Positions 35,667-44,675 of a DNA stretch of 64,000 nt are shown piece by piece. The stretch's first letter is position 1; each line of letters begins with the position of its first letter. The position numbers and the translations under genes are program-made. Origin of the DNA: Deinococcus ficus (lineage in GTDB: Bacteria > Deinococcota > Deinococci > Deinococcales > Deinococcaceae); assembly GCF_003444775.1 (NCBI RefSeq), contig NZ_CP021083.1, positions 248,001 to 312,000 of the forward strand. The letters are read 5' to 3'. Under the pieces are notes generated by a model, which saw only the letters and a list, made by a program, of their open reading frames with translations, ran no database searches and was not told the origin of the DNA.

Positions 35667-35701
35667 GGGCAAACCCGCGCAGTGTACCCCCGGTCAGGAC
35701 G

Positions 35702-36490
35702 TCAGGGGGAGGCTGCGGGGCCCTGCGCCGCGCGAACCAGCCGCAGCAGCTGCGCGCGGTTGAGCGGCCCCAGATGGCGCGCGGTGACCCTCCCTCCGGC
35801 GTCCACCACCAGCGTGGTCGGAAACGCCGTCACCTTCAGCGCCGGGGTCAATGCCTCCCCGCCCACGCGCGTGGGGAGCACAAGATTCTCCCGTCGCAGG
35901 AACGCCACGACCACTGCCGGGGCCTCGCCCACGTTGACCAGTTCCACCGGGGCGCCCCGCGCGATCTCCCGCTCCAGCAGGGGCAGTTCAGCCCGGCAGG
36001 GCCCGCACCACGTCGCCCAGAGGTTCACCACCCGCCCCGACGGGACGGGTGTGGCCGGCTCCAGCTGCCCGGAGGGCCGCAGCGTCCGCAGCGGCGTGTC
36101 CGGCCAGCCCGTCTCGCCGCCTCCGGCCGGGCGCAGCAGCCCCGGGAGCGCTCCGGCGAGCACCGCCACGAGGACGGCACGCGCGGCCACCTGACCGTGC
36201 CCGCGTGGTCCCACCGCCAGGCTCAGCAGCCCGGCAGCGAGTCCGGGCAGCCATGCCCAGTCGCCCCGCCGAACATCCACGAGGTCCAGCGCGTTGTCCA
36301 GCAGGGGCCGGCCAGCGTCCAGACCGGGGACAGCCGCCCACAGCCGCGCCGTGATCAGCGTGATCAGGGCGGCGCGGCCGGCGCCAGGGAAGCGTGCCAG
36401 GGCCGCCCAGGCCACCAGGCCCAGCAGCAGGGTCAGGCTGGGCCAGCTCAGGGCGAGGGGACCCAGGCGCAGGCCGTCAGGAACGATCAC
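35702..36490 (-). CDS. Membrane-anchored TlpA-like thioredoxin
   Basis: 262 residues from GTG 36490, with TATCCT (36497-36502) 6 bases upstream. Residues about 1-120 hold three to four hydrophobic segments; their spacing recalls the N-terminus of prolipoprotein diacylglyceryl transferase, but without its catalytic motifs. Residues about 125-260 are a TlpA/ResA thioredoxin fold with the redox motif WCGPC (161-165) and a cis-Pro loop FPTTLVV. Predicted extracytoplasmic thiol-disulfide exchange. The neighbouring gene follows after 35 bases. Confidence 0.88.
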   Translation of the reverse strand: MIVPDGLRLGPLALSWPSLTLLLGLVAWAALARFPGAGRAALITLITARLWAAVPGLDAGRPLLDNALDLVDVRRGDWAWLPGLAAGLLSLAVGPRGHGQVAARAVLVAVLAGALPGLLRPAGGGETGWPDTPLRTLRPSGQLEPATPVPSGRVVNLWATWCGPCRAELPLLEREIARGAPVELVNVGEAPAVVVAFLRRENLVLPTRVGGEALTPALKVTAFPTTLVVDAGGRVTARHLGPLNRAQLLRLVRAAQGPAASP

Positions 36491-36496
36491 CCGGAC

Positions 36497-36502
36497 AGGA
36501 TA
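36497..36502 (-). promoter_or_regulatory. -10 box (TATCCT) of the tlpA-like gene
   Basis: TATCCT on the minus strand ends 6 bases before GTG 36490; a leaderless GTG start is implied. Confidence 0.45.
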
Positions 36503-36535
36503 CCCCGCCGGGCTATGTCGATCGCCTCTCTGAAC

Positions 36536-37984
36536 TCACACGCCCATGCTGATGAACTTCGTCTCCAGGTACTCCTCCAGCCCCCAGTGCCCACCCTCGC
36601 GGCCCACGCCGCTGTTCTTCATGCCGCCGAACGGCACGTGCGGGCTGTTCGCACTGGGCACGCCGTCATTGATGCCCACGATCCCGTACTCCAGCGCCTC
36701 CGCCACCCGCCACGCGCGCGACAGGTCCCGCGTGTAGGCGTATGCCGCCAGCCCGAACTCACTGTCGTTCGCCAGGCGCAGCGCCTCCTCCTCCGTGTCG
36801 AACACCACCACCGGCGCCACCGGACCGAAGGTCTCCTCGCGCAGGATGACGCTGTCCGGCGCGACGTCCACCAGGATCGTCGGCTCGAAGTACAACCCCC
36901 CGCGCGCCTGCCCGCCCACCGCCGCGCTCGCCCCACGCGCCAGCGCGTCCTGCACCTGCGCCTGCACCTTCTCCAGGCCCGCCTGCTCCACCACCGGGCC
37001 CACCTGCGTCGCGTCGTCCAGCGGGTCACCCAGCGTCAGTGCCGCCGTCTTCTCCGCGAGCAGCCGCGTGAACTCGCCCGCTACGCCGCGCTGCACGTAC
37101 ACCCGGTTCGTGCAGATGCAGGTCTGCCCCGCGTTGCGGAACTTGCTTGCCACCACGTCCGCCGCCGCGCGTTCCAGGTCCGCGTCGTCGAACACCACGA
37201 AAGGCGCATGCCCGCCCAGCTCCAGCGAGACGCGTTTGATGGTCCTCGCCGCCTGCGTGTACAGCAGCCGCCCCACCGCAGTGCTGCCGGTGAAGGTGAG
37301 CTTGCGCACCCGCTCGTCTTCCATGAACGGCGCCGTCAGGGCCGTCGCGTCGTTCGTCGGCAGGACCTGCAGGGTGTCCGGCGGGCCCCCCGCCTCCAGC
37401 CACAGCTCAGCCAGCATCAGGGCCGTCATGGGCGAGAGTTCCGCCGGTTTCACGATCATCACGCACCCGGCCGCCAGCGCCGGCGCAGCCTTGCGGGTGA
37501 TCATCCCCGCCGGGAAGTTCCACGGCGTCACCGCGTACACAATCCCCACCGGCTCGGCCGCACTGAACCCGCGCTTGTGGTCGAAGCGCATGCTGATCCG
37601 CTCCCCGCTGATCCGCCCGGCCTCCTCGGCGCACCACTCGATGAAGCTCGCCGCGTAGTGCACCTCCCCGCGCGTCTCCGTGATGGGCTTGCCCATTTCC
37701 AGCGTCATCAGCCGCGCCAGGTCCTCCTTGCGCTCGATCATCAGGTCATGCCAGCGGCGCAGGACCTTGCCCCGCTCGTAGGGGTTCACCTTCCGCCAGA
37801 CCTTCAGCGCCGCTTCGGCCGCGTCGATGGCCTGGCGGGCCTGCTCGGGCGTGCAGTCGGCCACCCGGCCGATGCTCTGGCCGTTCCCCGGGTGACGGAC
37901 CTCGAAGGTCGCGGGCGCGTCGCGCCACGCTCCGGCGAAATAGGCCTGGTGGCGGGTCACGGGATCAGGAAGGGTCAGGGTCAT
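36536..37984 (-). CDS. NAD(P)-dependent aldehyde dehydrogenase, succinate-semialdehyde dehydrogenase-like
   Basis: 482 residues from ATG 37984, with GAGGTG five bases upstream; the open frame beyond is not coding-like. Aldedh family: VTPWNFPAGMITRKAAPALAAG, KLTFTGSTAVGR, catalytic Glu in LELGGHAPF, and catalytic Cys in NAGQTCICTNR. The SSADH-type ending GLGREGG-like GVGREGGHWGLEEYLETKF fits GabD. Likely oxidises succinate semialdehyde or a similar aldehyde. Monocistronic; 235 bp of non-coding sequence separates it from divergent modA. Confidence 0.9.
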   Translation of the reverse strand: MTLTLPDPVTRHQAYFAGAWRDAPATFEVRHPGNGQSIGRVADCTPEQARQAIDAAEAALKVWRKVNPYERGKVLRRWHDLMIERKEDLARLMTLEMGKPITETRGEVHYAASFIEWCAEEAGRISGERISMRFDHKRGFSAAEPVGIVYAVTPWNFPAGMITRKAAPALAAGCVMIVKPAELSPMTALMLAELWLEAGGPPDTLQVLPTNDATALTAPFMEDERVRKLTFTGSTAVGRLLYTQAARTIKRVSLELGGHAPFVVFDDADLERAAADVVASKFRNAGQTCICTNRVYVQRGVAGEFTRLLAEKTAALTLGDPLDDATQVGPVVEQAGLEKVQAQVQDALARGASAAVGGQARGGLYFEPTILVDVAPDSVILREETFGPVAPVVVFDTEEEALRLANDSEFGLAAYAYTRDLSRAWRVAEALEYGIVGINDGVPSANSPHVPFGGMKNSGVGREGGHWGLEEYLETKFISMGV

Positions 37985-38206
37985 GCGGGCACCTCGGAAC
38001 GGGAAAGGGGGACTCAGGGCGGGGAAGTGAACCGGACGGCGCAGAGGCAGGCGAAGGCGGCCACCCGGGCACGTCACAAAGCGGAAATGCGCCCAGTCTG
38101 CCCCGCCCCGGCCCAGCCCGCAACCGCCGCGCCCACCAGGGGCGTCCACTCCGCTGGACGACTCCCAATACGCGGGGCAGGACCGGAATGCCCGGCCCGC
38201 GTGCCG

Positions 38207-38212
38207 TATTCT
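38207..38212 (+). promoter_or_regulatory. -10 box (TATTCT) of modA
   Basis: TATTCT ends 7 bases before ATG 38220; leaderless spacing. The remaining 37985-38206 stretch holds no gene I can support and no clear ModE-type palindrome. Confidence 0.5.
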
Positions 38213-38219
38213 CGGTCGC

Positions 38220-38990
38220 ATGACGCCCCGCCTCCTCCTCCAGGCCGCGGGAGCCCTGCTTCTCCTCACCGCCCCGCCTGCCCACGCTGCGGCCCTCACC
38301 GTCTTCGCCGCGTCTTCCCTCACCGACGCCTTCCAGGAGATCGGCCGGACCTTCGACCGCCAGACCGGGCACCGCACCACCTTTCAGTTCGCCGGCTCCC
38401 AGGTCCTGCGCACCCAGATCGAACAGGGCGCCCGCCCCGACGTGTTCGCCAGCGCCGACGACACGCAGTTCGTCCCGCTCAAGCAGGCCGGACTCATTCC
38501 CGCTGGCCAGGTGTTCGCGCGCAACTCCCTGACCGTCATCACGCCCGCCCGCTCCACCCTCAGAACCCTGCGTGACCTCGCGCGCCCCGGCGTAAAACTT
38601 GTTCTCGCCGACCCGGCCGTGCCCGTCGGCAAGTACAGCCGACAACTCCTGCGCGCCCTGGACGGCGCGCCCGGCCACGGCCCCGCGTACTCCCGGACAG
38701 TGCTCGCCAACGTCGTCAGCGTCGAAACGAACGTCCGGCAGGTCGCGCTGAAAGTCCAGCTCGGTGAAGCCGACGCCGGCATCGTCTACCGCACCGACCT
38801 CACGCCCGCCCTGAAACTGGCGGTGCGCCAGCTGCCGGTCCCGCCAGCGCTCAACCCCGTCGCCTCCTATCCCATCGGGGTGCTCGGCAGCAGCGCCCAG
38901 CCGGCCGCCGCGCAGGCCTTCGCCTCCTTCGTGCGCGGCCCTGTCGGGCAGGCCATCCTGCGCAAGTGGGGCTTCCTCAGCCCCCGATGA
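38220..38990 (+). CDS. modA: Molybdate ABC transporter substrate-binding protein
   Basis: 256 residues from ATG 38220; signal peptide ending near AHA-AALTVF. ModA motifs: VFAASSLTDAFQEI (oxyanion-binding Ser pair), FQFAGSQVLRTQIEQGARPDVFASA (given in part), LADPAVPVGKYSRQLL, and GEADAGIVYRTDL. Binds molybdate or tungstate outside the membrane. The stop overlaps the modB start (ATGA). Confidence 0.95.
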   Translation: MTPRLLLQAAGALLLLTAPPAHAAALTVFAASSLTDAFQEIGRTFDRQTGHRTTFQFAGSQVLRTQIEQGARPDVFASADDTQFVPLKQAGLIPAGQVFARNSLTVITPARSTLRTLRDLARPGVKLVLADPAVPVGKYSRQLLRALDGAPGHGPAYSRTVLANVVSVETNVRQVALKVQLGEADAGIVYRTDLTPALKLAVRQLPVPPALNPVASYPIGVLGSSAQPAAAQAFASFVRGPVGQAILRKWGFLSPR

Positions 38991-39817
38991 CCCGCCCACG
39001 CCCCGCCCACCGCCACCCGCCCACCGCTCCTGTCCTGCTCGGCGGCGTCCTGGTCGGCTTTCTGCTTCTCCCGGTCGCCGCTCTCCTCCTGCGCGGCCTC
39101 ACGCCCGCCCTGCTCCTCACCCTCGTCAGTCCCGTCGTCCTTGACGCCCTGCGGGTCAGCCTCCTCACCACCACCCTGACCCTGCTGCTCACCCTGCTGC
39201 TCGTCACGCCCGTCGCCTGGCTCCTGGCCCGCTACGACTTTCCTGGCAAGGCCGTCCTCGACACGCTCCTCGACCTGCCCATCGTCCTGCCGCCGGTTGT
39301 CGCCGGCCTCGGCCTCCTGCTCGCCTTCGGCCGCCAGGGCCTGCTTGGCCCCCCGCTCGCCCTGGCCGGCATCCAGCTGCCCTTCACCACCGCCGCGGTC
39401 GTTCTCGCCCAACTGTTCGTCTCCGCGCCCTACTACCTGCGCGCCGCCAAAGCCGGGTTCAGCGCCGTGGACCCCGACGTCGAAGCAGCTGCCAGCATCG
39501 ACGGCGCCAGCCGACGCGCCGTGTTCCGCCACGTCACCTGGCCCCTGGCCTTTCCCTTTCTCCTTGAGGGCCTGATCCTCACCTGGGCCCGCGCCCTCGG
39601 AGAATTCGGCGCCACCATCCTTTTTGCTGGCTCCCTCCAGGGGCGCACGCGCACGGTCACGCTGGCCATCTACGCCGCCCTGGAATCCGACCTCGGCCCC
39701 GCCCTGGTTCTTTCGGCTGTGATGGTTCTCCTCGCCTTCGGCCTGCTGCTGGCGGTGCGGCTGCTCAGCCATTGGAGACCCTCGCTGGGGCGCGCAGCGG
39801 TCATCGTGCCGGAATGA
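38987..39817 (+). CDS. modB: Molybdate ABC transporter permease
   Basis: 276 residues; ATG 38987 overlaps the modA stop. About six helices with BPD_transp_1. Typical ModB stretches are LPIVLPPVVAGLGLLLAFG, the EAA loop AASIDGASRRAVFRHVTWP, and ARALGEFGATILFAGS. No modC ATPase follows; the next 275 bp are non-coding apart from a short leader ORF. The ATPase must therefore be elsewhere. Confidence 0.95.
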   Translation: MTRPRPAHRHPPTAPVLLGGVLVGFLLLPVAALLLRGLTPALLLTLVSPVVLDALRVSLLTTTLTLLLTLLLVTPVAWLLARYDFPGKAVLDTLLDLPIVLPPVVAGLGLLLAFGRQGLLGPPLALAGIQLPFTTAAVVLAQLFVSAPYYLRAAKAGFSAVDPDVEAAASIDGASRRAVFRHVTWPLAFPFLLEGLILTWARALGEFGATILFAGSLQGRTRTVTLAIYAALESDLGPALVLSAVMVLLAFGLLLAVRLLSHWRPSLGRAAVIVPE

Positions 39818-39924
39818 GAGGTGCACGACGTGAGGAGACGTAGGGCGCCACGACAAGTCTTCATGGGTTTCTCGAAATTCCGTCAGATTCGCTCATGGAG
39901 GTTTCATCCTTCGGCTGCGAAGAC

Positions 39925-39930
39925 TATCCT
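39925..39930 (+). promoter_or_regulatory. -10 box (TATCCT) upstream of the leader ORF and dehydratase gene
   Basis: TATCCT ends 7 bases before ATG 39938. The 39818-40092 interval is noticeably lower in GC than its surroundings, as often seen for promoter regions of surface-polysaccharide loci. Confidence 0.45.
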
Positions 39931-39937
39931 GCGCAAG

Positions 39938-40096
39938 ATGACGTCGCTGACCCTCTCCGCTATCCACAGGCGGACCATTCATAGCTGCCAATCCTGCCTG
40001 AGAATGTCGTTCTCACATCTTCAGAGGCGCGGGCTTAGGCTGATGAGCCCACCAACACACCAGCGGGCGGACGACGTAATTGGGAAAGCAACGTGA
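39938..40096 (+). CDS. Possible 52-residue leader ORF coupled to the sugar dehydratase gene
   Basis: ATG 39938 is placed at leaderless distance from TATCCT, and the TGA (40094-40096) overlaps the GTG 40093 of the next gene. The product would be Ser/Arg/His/Thr-rich with two Cys in SCQSC and no known domain. Codon use is much less GC-biased than in neighbouring genes, so it may be a regulatory leader or a chance frame in the 5' untranslated region. Confidence 0.3.
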   Translation: MTSLTLSAIHRRTIHSCQSCLRMSFSHLQRRGLRLMSPPTHQRADDVIGKAT

Positions 40097-41931
40097 CCAT
40101 GACCGCCACACCGACGTATCTCCATAAATTCCTTCTGGACGTAGCACTGTGGTTTTCTGCTGCTCTGCTCGCCTACGCCTTTCGCAAACCTTCCCTGATT
40201 GACCTGGGCATTCCTCTGGAAGTGTGGGCGTACGCAGGGATGAGCGCGGCCGTACTCGGTCTGCTGTCGCTGCGTTATCACCTACCTCACCAGTCATGGC
40301 GTCGCGTCGGCATGCGGGACCTCACGCTGCTCGCCCGGGCGGCGGCGCTCAACACGCTACTCATGTTCGCGCTGGGGTTCATTCTGCAGTCGTGGCTGCA
40401 GTTGCCCCGCAGCGTGCCGCTGCTGGCCGGCATCGTGGGGTTCCTGCTGCTCGGCGGCGTGCGCATGTTCGCGCGGCTGCTCAGCGAAGGCGCCCGCCGC
40501 CGGGAGGTCCCGGTCTCCAGCCGCGTTCTGATCGTCGGGGCCGGAGATGCAGGCACCCTGATCGCCCGTGAGATGCAGCGCCACCCGGAAGCGGGTCTCG
40601 ACCCGGTCGGGTTCCTGGACGACGACACCAGCAAGCAACGACAGCGGCTGCTGGGCCTGCCTGTGTTCGGCACCGTCGACCAGCTGAGTCGGGTCGTTCA
40701 GGATGAAGACATCCAGGAGGTCATCATTGCCGTGCCATCGGCCAGTGGCGACTTCGTGCGGCGCGTGGTGGACCTCGCCGGGGGCGCGGGTGTGCGGTAC
40801 CGCATCATCCCAGGGGTCTTCGAGATCCTGTCGGGCAACGTCAGCATCAACAACCTGCGGGACGTGAACCTGGAGGACCTGCTGCGCCGGCCGCCAGTAC
40901 GGCTGAACACCGAGGAGATCATCGGGTACCTGAGGGGCCGGGTGGTGCTGGTGACGGGCGCGGGCGGCAGCATCGGCTCGGAAATCGTGCGGCAGATCGC
41001 CGCGTTCCAGCCGGCCACGATCCTGCTGTTCGGCCGGGGGGAGAACAGCATCTTCACCATCCAGCAGGAACTGCTGCGGGAATGGCCGGAGGTCAAGCAT
41101 GTCGGCCTGATCGGCGACGTGCGGGACGCCGGGCGGCTGCGGGCCATCTTCGAGGAGTACCGCCCGGAGGTGGTGTTCCACGCTGCCGCGCACAAGCACG
41201 TGCCCCTGATGGAAGAGGCGCCCTCCGAGGCGATCATCAACAACGTGATCGGCACCCGCAACCTCGTGGAGATGAGCCTGCGCTACGGCGTACTCCGCCT
41301 CGTGAACGTGTCCACGGACAAGGCCGTGAACCCCACCAGCGTGATGGGCGCGTCCAAGCGCGCCGCCGAGATGACCGTGTCGGCCGGCGCGGCCCGGGCC
41401 CGCGAGACGCAGGCGTTCGTGTCGGTGCGCTTCGGGAACGTGCTGGGTAGCCGCGGCAGTGTCGTCCCGACCTTCATGCGCCAGATTCGCGCCGGGGGTC
41501 CGATCACGGTCACGCCCCCGGAGATGGTCCGGTACTTCATGACGATTCCCGAGGCGGCCCGCCTGGTGCTGCAGGCCGGGGGACTGGCGGAGAACGGGAA
41601 GGTGTACGTCCTGAACATGGGCGAACCGGTGAAGATTGCCGATCTGGCCCGGGACGTGATCCGGCTGTCCGGCGCGCAGGGCGTGGACATCGTGTACAGC
41701 GGCGTCCGGCCCGGCGAGAAGCTCTACGAGGAACTGCTGACGAGCAGCGAGGGGGCGGATGCCACCACGCACAGTGAGATCTTCAGCGCCCGTCTGGAGC
41801 GGGTGGACCCTCAGGTTCTGGAGGCGCACCTGGACGTGTTGCAGCGCCACGCTGTGCAGGGAGACGCCGCGGCCATCCGCATGGACCTGGCGCGCATGAT
41901 CCCCGAGAACAAATTTGGCCAGATCCGCTGA
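40093..41931 (+). CDS. Membrane UDP-N-acetylglucosamine 4,6-dehydratase-like enzyme (PglF/WbpM/CapD family)
   Basis: 612 residues from GTG 40093 (ATG 40099 is an alternative; GGGAAAG lies upstream). Four N-terminal helices (about 10-120) precede a first Rossmann domain (LIVGAGDAGTLIAREM). The catalytic SDR domain follows (about 275-560) with VLVTGAGGSIGSEIVRQIA, AAAHKHVPLMEE, VSTDKAVNPTSVMGASKRAAE and RFGNVLGSRGSVVP. Met in MGASK replaces the usual catalytic Tyr, as in WbpM/PglF dehydratases. It likely starts synthesis of a 6-deoxy-amino sugar for surface glycan. No other glycan-assembly gene is next to it. Confidence 0.92.
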   Translation: MTMTATPTYLHKFLLDVALWFSAALLAYAFRKPSLIDLGIPLEVWAYAGMSAAVLGLLSLRYHLPHQSWRRVGMRDLTLLARAAALNTLLMFALGFILQSWLQLPRSVPLLAGIVGFLLLGGVRMFARLLSEGARRREVPVSSRVLIVGAGDAGTLIAREMQRHPEAGLDPVGFLDDDTSKQRQRLLGLPVFGTVDQLSRVVQDEDIQEVIIAVPSASGDFVRRVVDLAGGAGVRYRIIPGVFEILSGNVSINNLRDVNLEDLLRRPPVRLNTEEIIGYLRGRVVLVTGAGGSIGSEIVRQIAAFQPATILLFGRGENSIFTIQQELLREWPEVKHVGLIGDVRDAGRLRAIFEEYRPEVVFHAAAHKHVPLMEEAPSEAIINNVIGTRNLVEMSLRYGVLRLVNVSTDKAVNPTSVMGASKRAAEMTVSAGAARARETQAFVSVRFGNVLGSRGSVVPTFMRQIRAGGPITVTPPEMVRYFMTIPEAARLVLQAGGLAENGKVYVLNMGEPVKIADLARDVIRLSGAQGVDIVYSGVRPGEKLYEELLTSSEGADATTHSEIFSARLERVDPQVLEAHLDVLQRHAVQGDAAAIRMDLARMIPENKFGQIR

Positions 41932-41995
41932 GCTGGCGACGGGTGGGGTGTCGGGGGGGATGACATTCCTCCGTGAAGGGCTGACACAAGACCCT

Positions 41996-42001
41996 TAGAC
42001 T
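41996..42001 (+). promoter_or_regulatory. -10 box (TAGACT) of the BMP-family gene
   Basis: TAGACT ends 6 bases before ATG 42008; a weak GTGAAG lies 17 bases upstream. Confidence 0.5.
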
Positions 42002-42007
42002 ACGTTC

Positions 42008-43114
42008 ATGAAAGTGAAGATGCTGGTGACGTCTCTTGGCCTGCTGCTCGGCACCTCTGCGTTGGCTCAATCTGCGCCGTTCGGGGTGGTGCTGGACCTC
42101 GGGAGCCGCACCGACCGCTCCTTCAACCAGGCGGCCCTCGCCGGCGTGCAACGCGCCCAGAAGGAATTGGGCGTGAAGGTGGATGTCTACGACACGAGAG
42201 TCGACGCGGACCGTCAGAAGGGCCTGAACCTGTACGCCGGGCAGAAAAAGCAGCTGGTGATCGGCCTGGGATTCAACTTCCTCGACCCGGTGAAGTCCAC
42301 GGCCTTCCAGTACCCGGGCACGAAGTTCGCGGTGGTGGACGCCCTGCCCAGCGGAGCGAACACCGCCGGCCTGACCTTCCGGGAGCAGGAGGGCAGCTTC
42401 ATGGTCGGGTACATTGCTGGCCTCCAGAGCAGCACCGGCGTGGTGGGTTTCGTGGGCGGTATGGATTCGCCCGTGATCCACAAGTTCGACGCGGGCTTCA
42501 CGGCCGGCGTGAAGTTCGCCTGCCCGAACTGCACGGTGCTCAGCCGTTACCTCGGCAAGACGCCGAGCGCCTTCAACGATATTCCGGGGGCCACGGCGGT
42601 CGCCGGGGGGCTCAAGGCAAAAGGGGCGGACGTCATCTACGCCGCCGCTGGCGCGAGCGGCCGCGGCGTGATCAGCTTCGTGACCCGAGCGCAATGCATT
42701 CGCGCCTCGGAACTGCCCGCCGGCGTGAAGTTCCGCCAGAACGCCTTTGCCGGGATTCCCAAGTCTGCCCCCTACAAGGCGCAGTGCACTGGCGACACCC
42801 GGCCCCTGTTCTTCATCGGGGTGGACAGCAACCAGAACTACCTGGGCGACACCGACAACAACCCCAAGACCCTGAACCACGGTCTGACCAGCATGGTCAA
42901 GCGCATCGACACCGCGCTGTTCACCCTGATTCAGCGGGAAGTGAAGAAAGAGAAGTGGCGGTCCGGGGAGAGCAGCTTCGGGCTGGAGAACGGCGGCGTG
43001 GACTACGCCCTCGACGAATACAACGAGGCCCTGGTGCCGCAAACGCTGCTGGACAAGCTCACCAAGGTTCGCGAAATGGTGATCACCAAACTGATCAAGA
43101 TCCCCACCCAGTAA
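42008..43114 (+). CDS. BMP-family (Med/PnrA-like) ABC substrate-binding protein
   Basis: 368 residues from ATG 42008, type I signal peptide (cleavage near ALA-QS). BMP domain: LDLGSRTDRSFNQAALAGV at the ligand-binding N-terminus, TFREQEGSFMVGYIAGL, VGFVGGMDSPVIHKFDAGF, and IGVDSNQNYLGD. Homologues such as PnrA and Tp0319-like proteins bind nucleosides. Two Cys pairs (CPNC, and CIRA with QCTG) may form disulfides. No permease or ATPase adjoins it. Confidence 0.92.
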   Translation: MKVKMLVTSLGLLLGTSALAQSAPFGVVLDLGSRTDRSFNQAALAGVQRAQKELGVKVDVYDTRVDADRQKGLNLYAGQKKQLVIGLGFNFLDPVKSTAFQYPGTKFAVVDALPSGANTAGLTFREQEGSFMVGYIAGLQSSTGVVGFVGGMDSPVIHKFDAGFTAGVKFACPNCTVLSRYLGKTPSAFNDIPGATAVAGGLKAKGADVIYAAAGASGRGVISFVTRAQCIRASELPAGVKFRQNAFAGIPKSAPYKAQCTGDTRPLFFIGVDSNQNYLGDTDNNPKTLNHGLTSMVKRIDTALFTLIQREVKKEKWRSGESSFGLENGGVDYALDEYNEALVPQTLLDKLTKVREMVITKLIKIPTQ

Positions 43115-43124
43115 GTCCACCCTG

Positions 43125-43157
43125 GGCCGGCCTGAACCTTACGGGTTCAGGCCGGCC
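43125..43157. terminator. Bidirectional hairpin terminator
   Basis: A 14-bp perfect stem (GGCCGGCCTGAACC 43125-43138 with 43144-43157) and a 5-nt loop between the convergent BMP and histidine-kinase genes. Confidence 0.75.
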
Positions 43158-43160
43158 TGT

Positions 43161-44651
43161 TCAGGTCACCGGATCGGCCTGCCCGGGTGCCGGAACCACG
43201 GCAGGCCCGGCTGGGGCGTCCAGGGCGGGGAACTCCACGCAGAACGTTGTGCCGTCCGGTCCGGTCCGCGCGACCCGCAGGCGCGCGCTGAACTGCCCGG
43301 CGATCCACTCGGCGATCGCCAGGCCCAGGCCCGCCCCCAGGTCCCGCTGGCGGGCCGGATCCGCGCGGTAAAACCGCTTGAAGATGTGCGGCAGCGCCTC
43401 AGCCGGAATCCCAGGGCCGCGGTCCTGCACGCACAGCTGCCAGCCGCCCGGCACGGCGTCCAGCCGCACCGTGACCGCCGACGCGGGCGGACTGTACTTC
43501 AGGGCGTTGTCCAGCAGGATCAGCAGCAGCTGCCGCAAGCGGTCGGTTTCCGCGCGGACCGGCGCAGCCCGGTCGCCGCCCTGAAGGTCGATGGTGTGCT
43601 CGAATGCGAGTTTGCGCGCGTCCCGGATAGCCTCGCGGGTCACGGCCGCCAGGTCCACCGGCTGCAGGTACAGGTTGTCCCCGGCGTCACTGCGGGCGAG
43701 CAGCAGCAGGTCCTCCACCAGGCGGCTCATGCGCCGCACCTCGCGGTCCATGTCCGCCAGCATCTCCTGCTGCTCCTCGGCGCTCAGGTGCGGGTGGCGG
43801 CGCATCAGTTCCACGTTCGCGCGCATGATCGTCAGCGGCGCCCGCAACTCGTGCGAGGCGTCCCCGACGAATTGCTGCTGCGACGCCCACGCGGACTCCA
43901 GGCTGCCCAGCATGTCGTTGAAGGTCACCGCCAGCTGACCCAGCTCGTCCCGGCCGCCGGGCGGCGCCACGCGGCGGCTCAGGTCCCGGTGGTGACTGAT
44001 GCTGCGGGCCGTGCCGATGAGGGCCTGCAGGGGCCGCAGGGCGGCGCCCGCCAGTGCCCAGCCGATGATCAGGATGACTGCCACGGAAAGCACCGTGAGC
44101 TTCACCAGGTCCCGCGTCTGCCGGCGGGCGGTGGCGTCCGTGCGGCCCAGGGGCGTGAGGGCCTCCACGAACGCGACGGTCTTGCCGGCCTTGCGGACCT
44201 CGATCACGTACCGGCGCCAGCGCTGGTCCGGGAGCCTGAGCGTGCCGAACGCCCCGGCCCCGCGGTCCACGGCCGGCGTGCCCGGCAGGCGCAGCGGCAG
44301 CACGTCCAGGTAGGCCGGCGGTGCCGGCGCGTGCAGCGGGTCCTCCGGCCGGGTTTCCGGCAGGCCCGGGTCGGTCACGGACCGGTACATCAGCCCGCCT
44401 TTCGCGTCATAGGTGCGCAGGACCAGCACGATGCCCTCGTTCAGCGGCTCGGTGGTGTCCGTCTCCAGCCAGTACGACCGGCCGTACGACAGGATGCCCT
44501 GCTCGACCAGCCGCGCCGACCCCTGCAGAACGCGGTCCACCGTCAGGTAGTTCTCCCGCACGGAGATGGTCAGGCTGCTCAGCGCGATGCCGATCAGCAC
44601 CAGCGTGAACAGCGCCCCGTACCACAGGCTCAGCCGCAGGCGCAGCGTCAC
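43161..44651 (-). CDS. Sensor histidine kinase of an OmpR-type two-component system
   Basis: 496 residues from GTG 44651. Helix about 8-30, an extracytoplasmic sensor region (about 31-180), second helix (about 185-205), HAMP, HisKA with the phospho-His in FVGDASHELRAPLTIMRAN, and HATPase_c with N-box LLDNALKYSP, DRGPGIP and GAGLGLAIAEW. It lies 24 bases after its response regulator. Stimulus unknown. The C-terminus is Pro/Ala-rich. Confidence 0.93.
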   Translation of the reverse strand: MTLRLRLSLWYGALFTLVLIGIALSSLTISVRENYLTVDRVLQGSARLVEQGILSYGRSYWLETDTTEPLNEGIVLVLRTYDAKGGLMYRSVTDPGLPETRPEDPLHAPAPPAYLDVLPLRLPGTPAVDRGAGAFGTLRLPDQRWRRYVIEVRKAGKTVAFVEALTPLGRTDATARRQTRDLVKLTVLSVAVILIIGWALAGAALRPLQALIGTARSISHHRDLSRRVAPPGGRDELGQLAVTFNDMLGSLESAWASQQQFVGDASHELRAPLTIMRANVELMRRHPHLSAEEQQEMLADMDREVRRMSRLVEDLLLLARSDAGDNLYLQPVDLAAVTREAIRDARKLAFEHTIDLQGGDRAAPVRAETDRLRQLLLILLDNALKYSPPASAVTVRLDAVPGGWQLCVQDRGPGIPAEALPHIFKRFYRADPARQRDLGAGLGLAIAEWIAGQFSARLRVARTGPDGTTFCVEFPALDAPAGPAVVPAPGQADPVT

Positions 44652-44675
44652 CCGCGCGCCCCTGCCGGACCGGGC

